Assembly: GCA_012728835.1 (NCBI GenBank)
Contig: JAAYEJ010000043.1
Span: forward strand, 62,001-126,000
Length of the DNA stretch: 64,000 nt
Source: Candidatus Brocadiaceae bacterium
GTDB taxonomy: Bacteria; Planctomycetota; Brocadiia; SM23-32
Direction: 5' to 3'
Made by a program: the position numbers and the translations under genes. Shown piece by piece: positions 25,444 through 34,187 of the stretch. Numbering within the stretch: position 1 is the first letter of the stretch; every line of letters starts with the position of its first letter. Below the pieces are notes generated by a model. That model made no database searches and was not told the origin of the DNA. It saw only the letters and a program-made list of their open reading frames with translations.

Positions 25444-26502
25444 TCATGGCGGCCCTTCGGGCAGGTCCGACAGGTCGGTCAGGGGCCGGCGGCGGGCGGC
25501 GTCGGGGTCGTATCCCAGCGCCTCGAGAAGGCGGCGCTCGATCCGGCCCTCGGTCAGTTCGCCGTGTTCCTCGTCCTCGATCTCCAGGCTCCCGCCGGCG
25601 ATCATGCCGTGCCCGCCCGCCTGCCTCCGGCCGATGACGCCGCGCAGAAGCGACCCGGCGTTGGCGTTCGGCTTGACCGTGCGGAGCGAGACGAGCATGC
25701 GGTGCTCGTAGACGCCCGTGCACAACGCCCAGTCGACGCCATCGACGCTGACGAGCACGTCGGCCATCTCGGACGGGACGTCGGGGTTGGCGACGGCGCC
25801 CATGTGGCAGATGCCCACGGCGTCGGCGACCCAGGCGGTGCGGATCACGCGGTCGAGTTGCAGGAAGAACGACACCGGCCGCGGCGGATGGCGCAGGCGC
25901 CCCAACAGGCGCTGGTCGGAGACGGGGAAGGCCGCCAGGAAGGCGGCCACGTCCGCCCGGGTGGCCTCGCGCCCCAGGTCCTGCGTCTCGCTGGCGATGC
26001 CGTAGCAGACGGCCGTGGCCAGGCGCGAGGTCAGTGACAGGCCGGCGCTGACCACGTATTCCGTCAGGATGGTGGAGACGGCCCCGTAGGCCGGGCGCAC
26101 GTCCACGTGCGGCACGCCATGGAGCTTCGTGCCCGGGTGGTGGTCGATGACGGCGACCACCTCGGCGTCCGCCGGCAGGGAGTTGTTGCCGAAGCCCGGT
26201 TGGGTGTCGACGACGATGATCGGGCTTCCCGCCTCGAAGTCGGCCTTGTCGACCTGCTGCAGGGGGATGCCGAGGGAGCGAACCATGTGGCGGTTCTCCG
26301 AGCGGCCGATGATGCCGCCGTACCCGATGCGGACCCTGGTCTTCAGGGTCTCGCTCAGCAGATGCCGCAGGCAGAGGGCGGCGCCCATGGCATCGGGGTC
26401 CGGGTTGTCGTGCGTCAGGACGAGCACGTCCGGCCGGTCGCTCAGGAGGGCCAGCAGCCGCCTGACGCGTCCCTTGCTGGAAGACAGCCTGTATCGACGC
26501 AT
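25444..26502 (-). CDS. DHH-family phosphoesterase (NrnA-like)
   Basis: A 352-residue DHH/DHHA1 protein. The N-terminal DHH domain has LTHDNPDPDAMGAALC (metal-binding D-x-D), VVDTQPG and VIDHHPG, the family's hallmark DHH. The C-terminal DHHA1 region has the Gly-rich GRRQAGGHGMIAGG. Related enzymes degrade nanoRNA (2-5 nt), pAp or cyclic dinucleotide products. The N-terminal extension with basic residues is short. It is last in the five-gene minus-strand cluster starting at tpx, 16 bp after the DUF2156 gene. Exact substrate cannot be told from sequence. Confidence 0.9.
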   Translation of the reverse strand: MRRYRLSSSKGRVRRLLALLSDRPDVLVLTHDNPDPDAMGAALCLRHLLSETLKTRVRIGYGGIIGRSENRHMVRSLGIPLQQVDKADFEAGSPIIVVDTQPGFGNNSLPADAEVVAVIDHHPGTKLHGVPHVDVRPAYGAVSTILTEYVVSAGLSLTSRLATAVCYGIASETQDLGREATRADVAAFLAAFPVSDQRLLGRLRHPPRPVSFFLQLDRVIRTAWVADAVGICHMGAVANPDVPSEMADVLVSVDGVDWALCTGVYEHRMLVSLRTVKPNANAGSLLRGVIGRRQAGGHGMIAGGSLEIEDEEHGELTEGRIERRLLEALGYDPDAARRRPLTDLSDLPEGPP

Positions 26503-26518
26503 GCGACGCCCCTGCGGC

Positions 26519-27394
26519 TCAGCGCGGCCCCGGTCCGGCCCGCGCCACGAACTTGTCCACCATGTGGTGGGGAAGGTAGCTCTCCTTGGCGTGCCGGAGG
26601 CCCGGGATGCCCAGGTCCTGCTCGCGGTTGACGAACTCGAACGGGGCCAGGCCGTAGGCGCAGAACCACTGGTTCATCACCTGGTAGAGGCCCGGGAACT
26701 CCGTCATGGCCTTCTCGAAGTGGACGACGGCCGTCGTCTCGTTGAGTGCCTGGCCGATCGAGAACGCCTCGATGCGGCCGGCGACGCGGACGGCGCCTCC
26801 GATCAGGCCGAAGTCCTCGAAGTGGTCGAACGTCTCGCGCAGCGCCCAGTACTCCTCGGCCAGGCCCATGGTCGCCTCCATGTCGCGGGCCTCGGCCCAG
26901 CGTTCGTTCATCTCCTCCAGCTCCGGGAGCAGCGCGGGCGTGACCTCGCAGTACTCGCACTCGCAGGCGTTCAGACAGCGGTTGACGAGGTTCTTCTTGC
27001 GGTGGTACCGGCGCCCCGCGAGTTCGGCCAGGTCCCGGCGCAGGTACACGTAATCGGAGTTATCCCGATCGGCGTGGACGGCCAGCCCGGCGTCCGCCAG
27101 CGCCTCGGCGACTTCGGCCGTGATCCTGTGGAACGTGGTGATGCCCGCCCGGCGCAGCGGCTCGACCAGCGCGCGCGGGTCCGCCTCGCCCAGCGGCGGC
27201 CCCAGCACGCACCATTCCTCGCCCCTCAGGTCCAGGAACACCAGCAAGCCCCCGACCTCCGCGAGCCGCACGGGCCGGTGGAAGCGCCACGCGTACAGGT
27301 TCGGGAAGGTCTGCTCCGAGACCTGCGGGGGGAAGCTCCGGAGGCGCTCACTCACCAGCGGGAGGTGGGCCAGTTCAACGGGTCGGAAATCCAC
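26519..27394 (-). CDS. DUF2156 (phosphatidylglycerol lysyltransferase C-terminal-like) protein
   Basis: A 291-residue protein with two GNAT-like folds. Diagnostic segments are DNSDYVYLRRDLAELAGRRYH, shown here only by its ends DNSDYVYL and LAGRRYHRKKN, and NREQDLGIPGLRHAKESY near the C-terminus. The family includes the catalytic domain of lysyl-PG synthase MprF, but stand-alone DUF2156 proteins have no membrane flippase domain and mostly unknown substrates. A Cys-rich stretch NACECEYCEV lies mid-protein. The start is GTG at 27394 with GGAGG about eight nt upstream. It lies 12 bp after the DUF255 gene. An aminoacyl-tRNA-dependent transfer is possible but not shown. Confidence 0.83.
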   Translation of the reverse strand: MDFRPVELAHLPLVSERLRSFPPQVSEQTFPNLYAWRFHRPVRLAEVGGLLVFLDLRGEEWCVLGPPLGEADPRALVEPLRRAGITTFHRITAEVAEALADAGLAVHADRDNSDYVYLRRDLAELAGRRYHRKKNLVNRCLNACECEYCEVTPALLPELEEMNERWAEARDMEATMGLAEEYWALRETFDHFEDFGLIGGAVRVAGRIEAFSIGQALNETTAVVHFEKAMTEFPGLYQVMNQWFCAYGLAPFEFVNREQDLGIPGLRHAKESYLPHHMVDKFVARAGPGPR

Positions 27395-27406
27395 CTGCGG
27401 CCCTCC

Positions 27407-29509
27407 TCAGAGCTTGCCCGAACGCAGACCGGCCAGTTGCCGGCCCAGCGCATCGGCGTCCTGGACCGGCGCCCGGCAGACTCCGTCAGAGCACAGGTAG
27501 GCGGCGGCGCGCCCGCCGACGGGTCGGCGGCTCGCCAGGAGGGGGAGCGTCTCGGCCAGTTCGGCGGCCTCGTCGGCCCGGGCGCCCGCCAGCGTCAGGT
27601 CGGGCACGTAGGCTTCGCGGGCCCGGCTCAGGAGTCCCTGTCCGCCCGGACAGTCGGTGCCCGCGATCACGAGTTCCCTGGGCGGCGCCAGGAGGCGCAG
27701 CGTGGCCGACAGCAGGCCGGGCGCGCCCTCCGGATTCGCCTCGATGAGCGGCCGGCAGGTGGTCAGGCCCCGCGCGGCCACGTCGGCGTACTGCCGGCAG
27801 TCCTCGAGGGCGCTCAACCGGAGCAGCGCATGGCACGCGGCGGCATGGCCGGACGGCGCGGGGCCGCCGCCCAGGTCGTGCAGGGCGGCGATGAGCGGCT
27901 CGTTGCCCCGGCCCGTCTCGGCGAACAGGCCGTGCCCGCTGTCCCAGTACTGCCTGACCATCGTGTCGGCCAGCGCCCGCGCCGACCGGATGTGCTCGAC
28001 CTCGAACGTGGCCCCGTAGAGGTCCAGCAGGGCGCCGCAGGTGAAGGCGTAGTCCGTCAGGAATGCCGGGCCGTCGGCGCGGCCCGCCGGGAGCACGTGC
28101 ACCAGCCGTCCGTCGGGGCCGCCGGCACTGAGGAGCAGTTCGACGCACTGACGGGCCGCCTGCAGGTAGCGCGGCTGCCCGGTGGCGCGGTAGAGGCGCG
28201 TCAACCCGGAGACGGCCAGCGCGTTCCAGTCGGTCAGAACCTTGTGGTCCACGGCCAGCGGGGTGCGCCGGCTGCGCTCCTCGAAGAGCCTGCGGGCGCC
28301 GCTCCGGATGACGGCGTCGGCCTCGGCGGAACCGATTCTGAACAGCCCGGCGATGCAGTTGACCGTCAGCGTACGGGAGAGCACGCTGCCGGCCGTCTCC
28401 CCGGCGCCGCCCCTGTCCACGCCGAAGTAGCGCGCAACGATGCGGCCGTCGTCTCGGCCCAGGCAGTCCAGGATCTGGCCGTAGGTCCAGAGGTAGAAGG
28501 CACCCTCCCGACCGTCCGTGTCGGCGTCCTGGGACGCGAAGAACCCGCCGTCGGCCCCGCACAGTTCGCGCAGCATGTACTCGGCGGTGGCCACGGCGGT
28601 CGGCAGGCAGCCGGGGCGGCCGGTTGCCCGATGGGCGTCGGCATAGAGGCCCACGAGCTGCGCGCTATCGCAGAGCATCTTCTCGAAATGAGGGACACGC
28701 CACTCGCGATCGACCGTGTAGCGGTGGAAGCCGCCGCCGATCTGGTCGAACAGGCTGCCGCTGCTCATCCGGTCCAGGGTGCTCAGGGCCATCAGGTGGC
28801 ATCGCTGGTCGCCCGTGTGGCCCCAGTAGCGGAGCAGGAAGTGGAGCAGGGGGGCCTGGGGGAACTTGGAGCCGGTGCCGAACCCACCGTATTCCATGTC
28901 GAAGCGCGCCGCGCACGCCCGCAGCACGGGCTCCCACAGGTCGGCGGAGAGAGGCTCCCCGGCGGGTTCCGGGATGGAGGCGCTCCGCAGGGCATCCAGG
29001 ATGCGGGCGGCGGACTGATGGACGCCGTCCCGGCGGTCCGCGTAGGTCGAGCGGACGGCTTCGAGCACCTGCGGGAACCCGGGGAGTCCGGCACGGTCTT
29101 CCGGCGGGAAGTAGGTGCCGCCGAAGAAGGGCACTCCGTCCGGCGTCAGGAACACCGTCAACGGCCAGCCGCCCAGGCCGGTCATCAGTTGGAGGGCGCG
29201 CATGTAGAGGGCATCCAGGTCGGGGCGCTCTTCCCGGTCGACCTTGACGCAGACGAAGTGGGCGTTCATCGCGGCGGCGATGGCCGGGTTCTCGAAGCAC
29301 TCGCGCGCCATCGCGTGGCACCAGTGGCAGGCCGAGTAGCCGATGCTCAACAGGATGGGCTTGTCCTCGGTCCGGGCGCGCTCGAGCGCCTCGGCTCCCC
29401 AGGGGTACCAGTCCACGGGCTGCGTGCTGTGCTGGCGCAGATACGGACTGGCGCTTTCGGCCAGGCGATTGCCGCCGGCCGCGTCCCTCCACTGGTCACC
29501 TGCGGACAC
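27407..29509 (-). CDS. DUF255 thioredoxin-fold / six-hairpin protein (YyaL/SPATA20 family)
   Basis: A 700-residue protein of the conserved YyaL family. The N-terminal DUF255 thioredoxin-like domain contains SASPYLRQHSTQPVDWYPWG, then YSACHWCHAMARECFEN with a CHWC redox-type motif at about 59-62, and GGWPLTVFLTPDG. The rest is an alpha/alpha barrel resembling GlcNAc 2-epimerase or cellulase folds. Family members occur in all domains of life; function is not established. The GTG start at 29509 follows the amrS stop directly (TGAGTG), which indicates translational coupling. The adjacent radical SAM, thiol peroxidase and DUF2156 genes suggest a redox-related pathway. Confidence 0.92.
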   Translation of the reverse strand: MSAGDQWRDAAGGNRLAESASPYLRQHSTQPVDWYPWGAEALERARTEDKPILLSIGYSACHWCHAMARECFENPAIAAAMNAHFVCVKVDREERPDLDALYMRALQLMTGLGGWPLTVFLTPDGVPFFGGTYFPPEDRAGLPGFPQVLEAVRSTYADRRDGVHQSAARILDALRSASIPEPAGEPLSADLWEPVLRACAARFDMEYGGFGTGSKFPQAPLLHFLLRYWGHTGDQRCHLMALSTLDRMSSGSLFDQIGGGFHRYTVDREWRVPHFEKMLCDSAQLVGLYADAHRATGRPGCLPTAVATAEYMLRELCGADGGFFASQDADTDGREGAFYLWTYGQILDCLGRDDGRIVARYFGVDRGGAGETAGSVLSRTLTVNCIAGLFRIGSAEADAVIRSGARRLFEERSRRTPLAVDHKVLTDWNALAVSGLTRLYRATGQPRYLQAARQCVELLLSAGGPDGRLVHVLPAGRADGPAFLTDYAFTCGALLDLYGATFEVEHIRSARALADTMVRQYWDSGHGLFAETGRGNEPLIAALHDLGGGPAPSGHAAACHALLRLSALEDCRQYADVAARGLTTCRPLIEANPEGAPGLLSATLRLLAPPRELVIAGTDCPGGQGLLSRAREAYVPDLTLAGARADEAAELAETLPLLASRRPVGGRAAAYLCSDGVCRAPVQDADALGRQLAGLRSGKL

Positions 29510-30571
29510 TCACCTGCTCCCGCTGGAACTCGAATGCCGGTTCGTCGCCGGCGACTCCAGTACGATGGGCACATCTCGGCCGCACTGTGGACAACGGGGC
29601 TCGGTCAGACGTATCTCAGGGCGAGAGAAGCCCTTCCGACGTATCAGCACGCCCCCGCAGCCGGGGCAGCGGGTCGTCTGCCCCTCCGGCGTCGGCACAT
29701 TGCCCAGGTAGACGTAGTTCAGCCCGGCCTCCCGGCCCGCCTGTTCGGCCGTCCGCATGGTCTCCAGCGGGGTCGGCGGCAGGTCGGTCGCACGGTAATC
29801 GGGATGGAAACGCGAGATATGCCATGGGATATCCGGCGACAGGCCGGCCAGGAAGTCGGCCAGCTCCCGCAGTTCCCCCGGGGAGTCGTTGGCCCCCGGT
29901 ATCAGCAGCGTCGTCACCTCGACGTGGATGCCGGCCCGATGCATGGCCGCAATGGCGTCCAGCACCGGCTGGAGCCGCGCGCTGCACTGGGTGCGGTAGA
30001 AGTCGTCGGAGAACGCCTTCAGGTCGACGTTGGCGGCGTCGATCAGGCCCGTCATCGCCTCGACGGCCTCAGGCGACTGGTAGCCGTTCGTGACGAAGCT
30101 GTTCTTGAGGCCGCGCTGCCGGGCCAGCCGTACGCAGTCCAGCGCGTACTCCATGACGATGGTCGGCTCGGTGTAGGTGTAGGAGATGCCGGCGGCGCCC
30201 CGGGCCGCCGCCTCGTCGACCACGTCCTGCGGGGGCACGCAGGGCAGGCCCTGGAGGACGGAGACGGCGTCGATCTGGGAGATCTGCCAGTTCTGGCAGA
30301 ACGGGCAGCGGAAGTTGCACCCGGGCGTCGCGATGGAGTAGGCCGTCGTTCCGGGCAGGAAGTGATAGAAGGGCTTCTTCTCGATCGGGTCGAGGTGACG
30401 CGCGGCCAGCCGGCCGTAGACCAGGCTGATGAGCCTGCCGTCGATGTTCCGGCGCACGCGGCAGAATCCCGTCCGGCCCGCGGCGATGTGGCACCGGTGG
30501 CTGCAGAGGAAGCAGTCGACCGCTTGATGGTCGCCCTCCTCATACAGGACGGCCTCTGCCGATGTGTCCAT
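29510..30571 (-). CDS. amrS: AmmeMemoRadiSam-type radical SAM enzyme
   Basis: A 353-residue radical SAM protein. The N-terminus has a Cys-rich segment CFLCSHRCHIAAGRTGFC typical of AmrS; the SAM-cluster motif is CNFRCPFC near residue 89; YTYTEPTIVMEYALD and VDLKAFSDDFYRTQC are family signatures; a C-terminal zinc ribbon has CPGC and CPQC. AmrS usually acts with AMMECR1 and Memo proteins, neither of which is in the window. Its reaction is not established. The stop abuts the GTG of the DUF255 gene, a coupling that makes a shared pathway likely. It starts 24 bp after tpx. Confidence 0.9.
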   Translation of the reverse strand: MDTSAEAVLYEEGDHQAVDCFLCSHRCHIAAGRTGFCRVRRNIDGRLISLVYGRLAARHLDPIEKKPFYHFLPGTTAYSIATPGCNFRCPFCQNWQISQIDAVSVLQGLPCVPPQDVVDEAAARGAAGISYTYTEPTIVMEYALDCVRLARQRGLKNSFVTNGYQSPEAVEAMTGLIDAANVDLKAFSDDFYRTQCSARLQPVLDAIAAMHRAGIHVEVTTLLIPGANDSPGELRELADFLAGLSPDIPWHISRFHPDYRATDLPPTPLETMRTAEQAGREAGLNYVYLGNVPTPEGQTTRCPGCGGVLIRRKGFSRPEIRLTEPRCPQCGRDVPIVLESPATNRHSSSSGSR

Positions 30572-30594
30572 GCCCGTGCCTGCCGTTCGTGTGG

Positions 30595-31116
30595 TTAGGG
30601 CGTCAGTGTGCGCAGGGCCGCCAGCGCCGCCTCGTAGTCCGGATGCTCCGTGATCTCCGGCACCAGTTCCATGTAGGCAAGGCGGCCCTCGCGGTCGATC
30701 ACGAAGATGGACCGTGCCAGCAGCCGCATCCCTTTGATGAGCACGCCGTAGGAGGTGCCGAAATCGGCGGTCACGTGGTCGGAGAGGACGCGCAGGCGCT
30801 CGACACCCTCGGCACTGCAGAAGCGCGTCAGCGCGAAGGGCAGGTCCTGGCTGATCGAGAGCATGACGACGTCGCCGGGCAGGGAGGCGGCGGCCTCGTT
30901 GAAGCGCTTCGTCTGGACCGAGCAGACGCCGGTGTCCACGCTGGGGACGGCGCTGATCAGGATGACGTTGCCCCAGGACCGGTTCAGGCGGAACTCCTTC
31001 CAGTTTTTGTCGACGGCGGTGAACTCCGGAGCCGGATCGCCGACCTTGAGGCGCGGCCCGAGCAGCACCACCGGATCTCCCTTCATCGTGACCAGCCCGG
31101 TATGTTCCTCAAGCAT
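30595..31116 (-). CDS. tpx: thiol peroxidase (Tpx-type peroxiredoxin)
   Basis: A 173-residue atypical 2-Cys peroxiredoxin, usual length for Tpx. It has LLGPRLKVGDPAPEF at the N-terminus, the peroxidatic Cys in SAVPSVDTGVCSVQTKRF, and the resolving Cys in RFCSAEGVERL, spaced as in Tpx. The C-terminal part contains YGVLIKGMRLLARSIFVID, and LVPEITEHPDYEAAL. The enzyme reduces hydroperoxides with electrons from thioredoxin. The ATG at 31116 has GGAGG five nt upstream; the frame from 31170 is rejected. It heads the cluster tpx-amrS-DUF255-DUF2156-DHH. Confidence 0.95.
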   Translation of the reverse strand: MLEEHTGLVTMKGDPVVLLGPRLKVGDPAPEFTAVDKNWKEFRLNRSWGNVILISAVPSVDTGVCSVQTKRFNEAAASLPGDVVMLSISQDLPFALTRFCSAEGVERLRVLSDHVTADFGTSYGVLIKGMRLLARSIFVIDREGRLAYMELVPEITEHPDYEAALAALRTLTP

Positions 31117-31276
31117 GGCAGCCTCCTTCCGTCTACTTGCACAAGGACTGCGTGGAACGTGCGTGTCCACGCCGACTGACAGACGCCCTCTACTCCTGCC
31201 CGCCCCGGCGGCTGCGCCGAGCGCCCCGCCCGAGGCGCCGGCCCGGCAAAGCCGTGGAGGACACGTGTCGGTCGCC

Positions 31277-32359
31277 TCAGTAGCCGAAGTCCGCCCGCAC
31301 GCTGCCGCCGGCCGCCCCGGCCCCGTCCTTCAGCATCGCCTTCGCCTCGTCGGCCAACCACGAGTACCTGTGCCACCAGGGCGGGCTGACCCGCCGGGCC
31401 AGGGCCGTGACCTGGCGCATGCGCGGCCGCGCCAGACGGGCGAACGACTCCGCCAGCGAGTCCAGGTCGCGAGTCTCCGGCAGCGTGAATGCCTCCTTGA
31501 AGTAGGCCCGTCCGCACATCGGCCCCGCGACCAGGTCGCACACCAGTGCGTATTGGGCGGCGTACTGCTCGAAGTCGACCGCCGCGCTCAAGAGCAGCAT
31601 GGGCCGGTTGACCAGGCGGGCCATCTCCACGGCCGCGCTCCGGACTTCGTCGGGAGAGCTGATGCGTTCGACGCCCCCGTCCTCTCCCTCGACCCAGAGC
31701 ATGGGTACCTGGGTCTTGTAGAAATGCCCGTACGGAGAGAAGTCCTCCGCCATCCGCACAACGCCGTCCGGCAGGCGACGGGCCATGTCGGCCCTGGACT
31801 CGCCGGGCCGCTGCAGGATCAGCGTCTCATTGAACAGCGGCTTGTCCAGCCGGCAGGCGCGCTCGTAGACGTCCGCCAGCCAGTCGAGGTTCCGCTTCCA
31901 GCTCTCCGGGTGGTCTGGGTCCAGCTTGACGAGCGTCTTGAACCCATCCAGCGTGTCGGCCGCCTCCTCGGGCTCGACGGCCAGGCGGGCAAGCTGCCCG
32001 CGCCCGCCGTCGATCGACTCGGTGCGGGTGTCCTCCAACCTGCCGATCAGCATGGTGCGGGGCCCCAGGAGGTCCCGGAACCCGGGGCTCTGGAAGGCGA
32101 GGCTGTTGAACAGCGCGGCGGACGCCTCCCCTTCGAGCTTGCGGGCGAAGCGACGGCAGATCCCGGCCACGTCGGCGTCCGTGGCCTTGCGCTCCTTGCC
32201 CACGTGTGTCAGGTACGACTCGAAAAGCCTCAGGTACGAACTGTGCTGGTCGGAGGCGAACACGTCCAGCGTCCCGGCCGGCGCGAAGCGGGCCAGGGTC
32301 CGCACGATGCCTTCGCTGACGGATGCTCCGTCGGGATACTCGGCCCACTTCGTCGCCAT
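31277..32359 (-). CDS. LacD-like class I aldolase (DeoC/LacD family, tentative)
   Basis: A 360-residue soluble protein with a TIM-barrel-like pattern. The N-terminal LDVFASDQHSSYLRLFE resembles the ASDQRGS start of tagatose-1,6-bisphosphate aldolases. TLVKLDPDHPESW carries a Lys that could form a Schiff base, and LWVEGEDGGVERI, DLVAGPMCGRAYFKEAF and PPWWHRY are further conserved-looking parts. The family also includes sulfofructose-phosphate aldolases, so the substrate could be another sugar phosphate. The ATG at 32359 follows GGGGGAG. It lies between tpx and the ferredoxin gene. Superfamily is fairly likely, substrate open. Confidence 0.5.
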   Translation of the reverse strand: MATKWAEYPDGASVSEGIVRTLARFAPAGTLDVFASDQHSSYLRLFESYLTHVGKERKATDADVAGICRRFARKLEGEASAALFNSLAFQSPGFRDLLGPRTMLIGRLEDTRTESIDGGRGQLARLAVEPEEAADTLDGFKTLVKLDPDHPESWKRNLDWLADVYERACRLDKPLFNETLILQRPGESRADMARRLPDGVVRMAEDFSPYGHFYKTQVPMLWVEGEDGGVERISSPDEVRSAAVEMARLVNRPMLLLSAAVDFEQYAAQYALVCDLVAGPMCGRAYFKEAFTLPETRDLDSLAESFARLARPRMRQVTALARRVSPPWWHRYSWLADEAKAMLKDGAGAAGGSVRADFGY

Positions 32360-32427
32360 GGTGGCTCCCCCCTATCGGTCCCGCCTGTGGCCCACCCGCC
32401 ACCGGGCCCGGTGCTGCGTCCTGCCCG

Positions 32428-32616
32428 TCAGTCCTCTTCCAGGACGATCGCCTCGGTCGGGCACTCCTCGGCGGCCTGGCGGCACGCTTCCTCGGCGGCC
32501 TCGGGCACCTCGTCAACGATCACTTCGGCGAACTCCTCGCCCATCTCGAAGACCTCCGGGCACGTGTCACAGCAGAGCCCACAGGCAATGCAGTCGTCCG
32601 ATACAGTGGCTTTCAT
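32428..32616 (-). CDS. [4Fe-4S] mono-cluster ferredoxin
   Basis: A 62-residue ferredoxin starting MKATVSDDCIACGLC. Cluster ligands are likely Cys9, Cys12, Cys15 and the late Cys in EECPTEAI; Cys19 and the Cys in AACRQ-like EEACRQA could form the disulfide seen in Thermotoga-type ferredoxins. The protein is very acidic and of usual length. It carries electrons for low-potential enzymes, perhaps the radical SAM or polyferredoxin proteins nearby. The ATG at 32616 has GAGG five nt upstream. It is preceded by about 380 nt of apparently non-coding DNA that begins with a perfect consensus promoter. Confidence 0.93.
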   Translation of the reverse strand: MKATVSDDCIACGLCCDTCPEVFEMGEEFAEVIVDEVPEAAEEACRQAAEECPTEAIVLEED

Positions 32617-32996
32617 TACGGCCTCACAGCGGTAGAGTGTGAAAAGGGTCGATCTCCCATGCGCGCGTCGGCCCCCCGCAGGGCGCCTTCCGCGTCCGCC
32701 ATCCGTCGGGCTCCGTCGCCCGTGCGGACGCTTCCGAACCGCCGGGGGCGGACGCGCGCAGCCTCCGGTGTCCGTGTGTCCAGGTACGCGCCGGCCGCGA
32801 ACAACCCGGGCGGCCCGTCGGAACAAGCCCACCCCGCGTGGCGCCCGCTGACCCGCCGCACGCATCCTCCAGCCCCTCAGGGGCCCGATGGACAAAGGCG
32901 CTCGCCCCGCTCCTTCGGGGCGAATGCCCTCCCGGTTCCGTGCCCGCGTCCGTTGCGGCAGGGGAAGGCACCCCCGCGCCCCGACCGTCGATTGCC
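32617..32996 (-). other. long, apparently non-coding transcribed leader or small RNA region upstream of the ferredoxin
   Basis: About 380 nt between the start implied by the promoter at 33003-33031 and the ferredoxin ATG. I see no convincing gene on either strand. On the minus strand it contains a 7-bp hairpin (32922-32916 with 32909-32903, six-nt loop), a 10-bp stem CGCGTCCGCC (32756-32747) pairing with 32700-32691 around 46 nt, and a GCCCC-TGA-GGGGC hairpin near 32880. It lacks the conserved cores of RNase P RNA, tmRNA and SRP RNA. It may be a structured leader, an unknown small RNA, or simply GC-rich spacer. Confidence 0.35.
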
Positions 32997-33002
32997 TTCG
33001 CG

Positions 33003-33031
33003 ATTATAGACAGGCTCCCATCGGCTGTCAA
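33003..33031 (-). promoter_or_regulatory. perfect consensus sigma-70 promoter
   Basis: Minus strand: TTGACA (33031-33026), 17-bp spacer, TATAAT (33008-33003), matching the bacterial consensus at all twelve positions and ideal spacing. It reads toward the ferredoxin gene; the start is near 32996. The alpha/beta hydrolase gene ends 30 bp upstream. Confidence 0.85.
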
Positions 33032-33060
33032 CATGCAAAACGGGCGCCCCTTGCGCGGCG

Positions 33061-33945
33061 CTATGGTGTCTCACGCGCTGACAGAAACCGCACGATCTCC
33101 GCAACGGCTTCGGCCCGCTCGTGGTCGTGCAGGAGGTGGTGGTTCGAGCGGTGGAAACCGGCCTCCGGCAGAACGGCGCGCGGCATCTGCGCAACGACCC
33201 GCCGCGCCGCCGTCCACGAGCACGTCTCGTCGGCCGAGGAATGCACCAGCAGCACCGGCATCGCCAGCGTGCCGGGGACGACGTCCGTGCGGGCGCGTCG
33301 CCGGATCTCCATGAGCGCCCCGAGGGCCGTGGCGGGATAGGCGCGGTAGGCGACGATCCGGTCGCGGCCGTCCGGCCGGTTCAGACGCGTCAGCCCGGGA
33401 GGCCGCACAACGTACTGAACGAACGGCGAGAGCAGGCGCCACCACGTCTGCGCCCTCAGCCCGTAGTACCACTTGTGGCACACGTCGCAGAACGGCGCCA
33501 CCAGCACCATGCGCTCGGGGGGCTCCTCGGAGGCCAGGATCATGGCGATCGTGCCGCCCATGCTGAAGCCGATCAGCGCAACGTCGCCGTAGCGGGCCCG
33601 CATGTCCCTGTAGTGATCCCGCGCGGACGCCAGCAACTGCTCCCCGGTCACGCCGGCCATGTCCGCCGGACGGCGTCCGTGGCCCGGGTGGAGGGGAACG
33701 TGGACGTCCCATCCCGCCTCGTCGAGGGCGCGGGGCAGGTCGCCGAAGTCCAGCGGAGTGCTCAGCCAGCCGTGCAGGAGAAGGCAGCCGCGCAGGCGGC
33801 CGCGGTCGATGCGAATCGGCCGGATGCCCAGATCGGGCGACCGGGCCACAGCGTCCGCCGCCGCCGAGTTGAAGCAGATCAGGGCCGTGGCGGCCACCAG
33901 GGCCGCCCGCACAAGCCAGTGGTAGACGCTGCGCACGACGCCCAT
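33061..33945 (-). CDS. alpha/beta hydrolase (carboxylesterase/monoglyceride-lipase-like), membrane-anchored or exported
   Basis: A 294-residue hydrolase. Residues 8-32 are hydrophobic (VYHWLVRAALVAATALICFNSAA is quoted only in part: LVRAALVAATALICF) and may be a signal peptide or anchor. The catalytic parts are LLLHGWLSTPLDF (oxyanion HG), GFSMGG (nucleophile Ser), VHSSADETCS (Asp) and EAGFHRSNHHLLHD (His). This arrangement suits esterases such as Est30 and monoacylglycerol lipases. The ATG at 33945 has GGAGG four nt upstream. A possible TTGACG promoter lies near 34030. Neighbours give no pathway. Confidence 0.85.
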   Translation of the reverse strand: MGVVRSVYHWLVRAALVAATALICFNSAAADAVARSPDLGIRPIRIDRGRLRGCLLLHGWLSTPLDFGDLPRALDEAGWDVHVPLHPGHGRRPADMAGVTGEQLLASARDHYRDMRARYGDVALIGFSMGGTIAMILASEEPPERMVLVAPFCDVCHKWYYGLRAQTWWRLLSPFVQYVVRPPGLTRLNRPDGRDRIVAYRAYPATALGALMEIRRRARTDVVPGTLAMPVLLVHSSADETCSWTAARRVVAQMPRAVLPEAGFHRSNHHLLHDHERAEAVAEIVRFLSARETP

Positions 33946-34187
33946 CGGTCCTCCATCGGTCGGCGGCCCGGTCCGCCCGGCGGCGGGCCCCCGCTCGCAC
34001 GATGATGCGTCAACAGAACCCGCCCGTCAAGCAGAAAGGGCATCCAGCGCCCGAGACGGCGGGGACTGGAAACCGGGCGCCCCGAACCCCGACAATGCAC
34101 GCTCGAAACCCGGAGCAGGGCCGAACGCTTCGATGCCTCCGGGCGGACGGCCGGCGCACTTCCACCCCCGACGGATGGTAACGCCCA

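Noticed and set aside
26129-30598. 1489-codon plus-strand open frame
   Set aside because: It runs antisense through DHH, DUF2156, DUF255 and amrS genes and has shadow-type composition.
32617-32996. RNase P RNA, tmRNA, 6S or SRP RNA in the ferredoxin leader
   Set aside because: The conserved cores (such as GGAAAGTCC of RNase P, the tRNA-like end of tmRNA, the GGAAGNAGC loop of SRP RNA) are absent; 6S could not be supported by a central bubble and closing stem.
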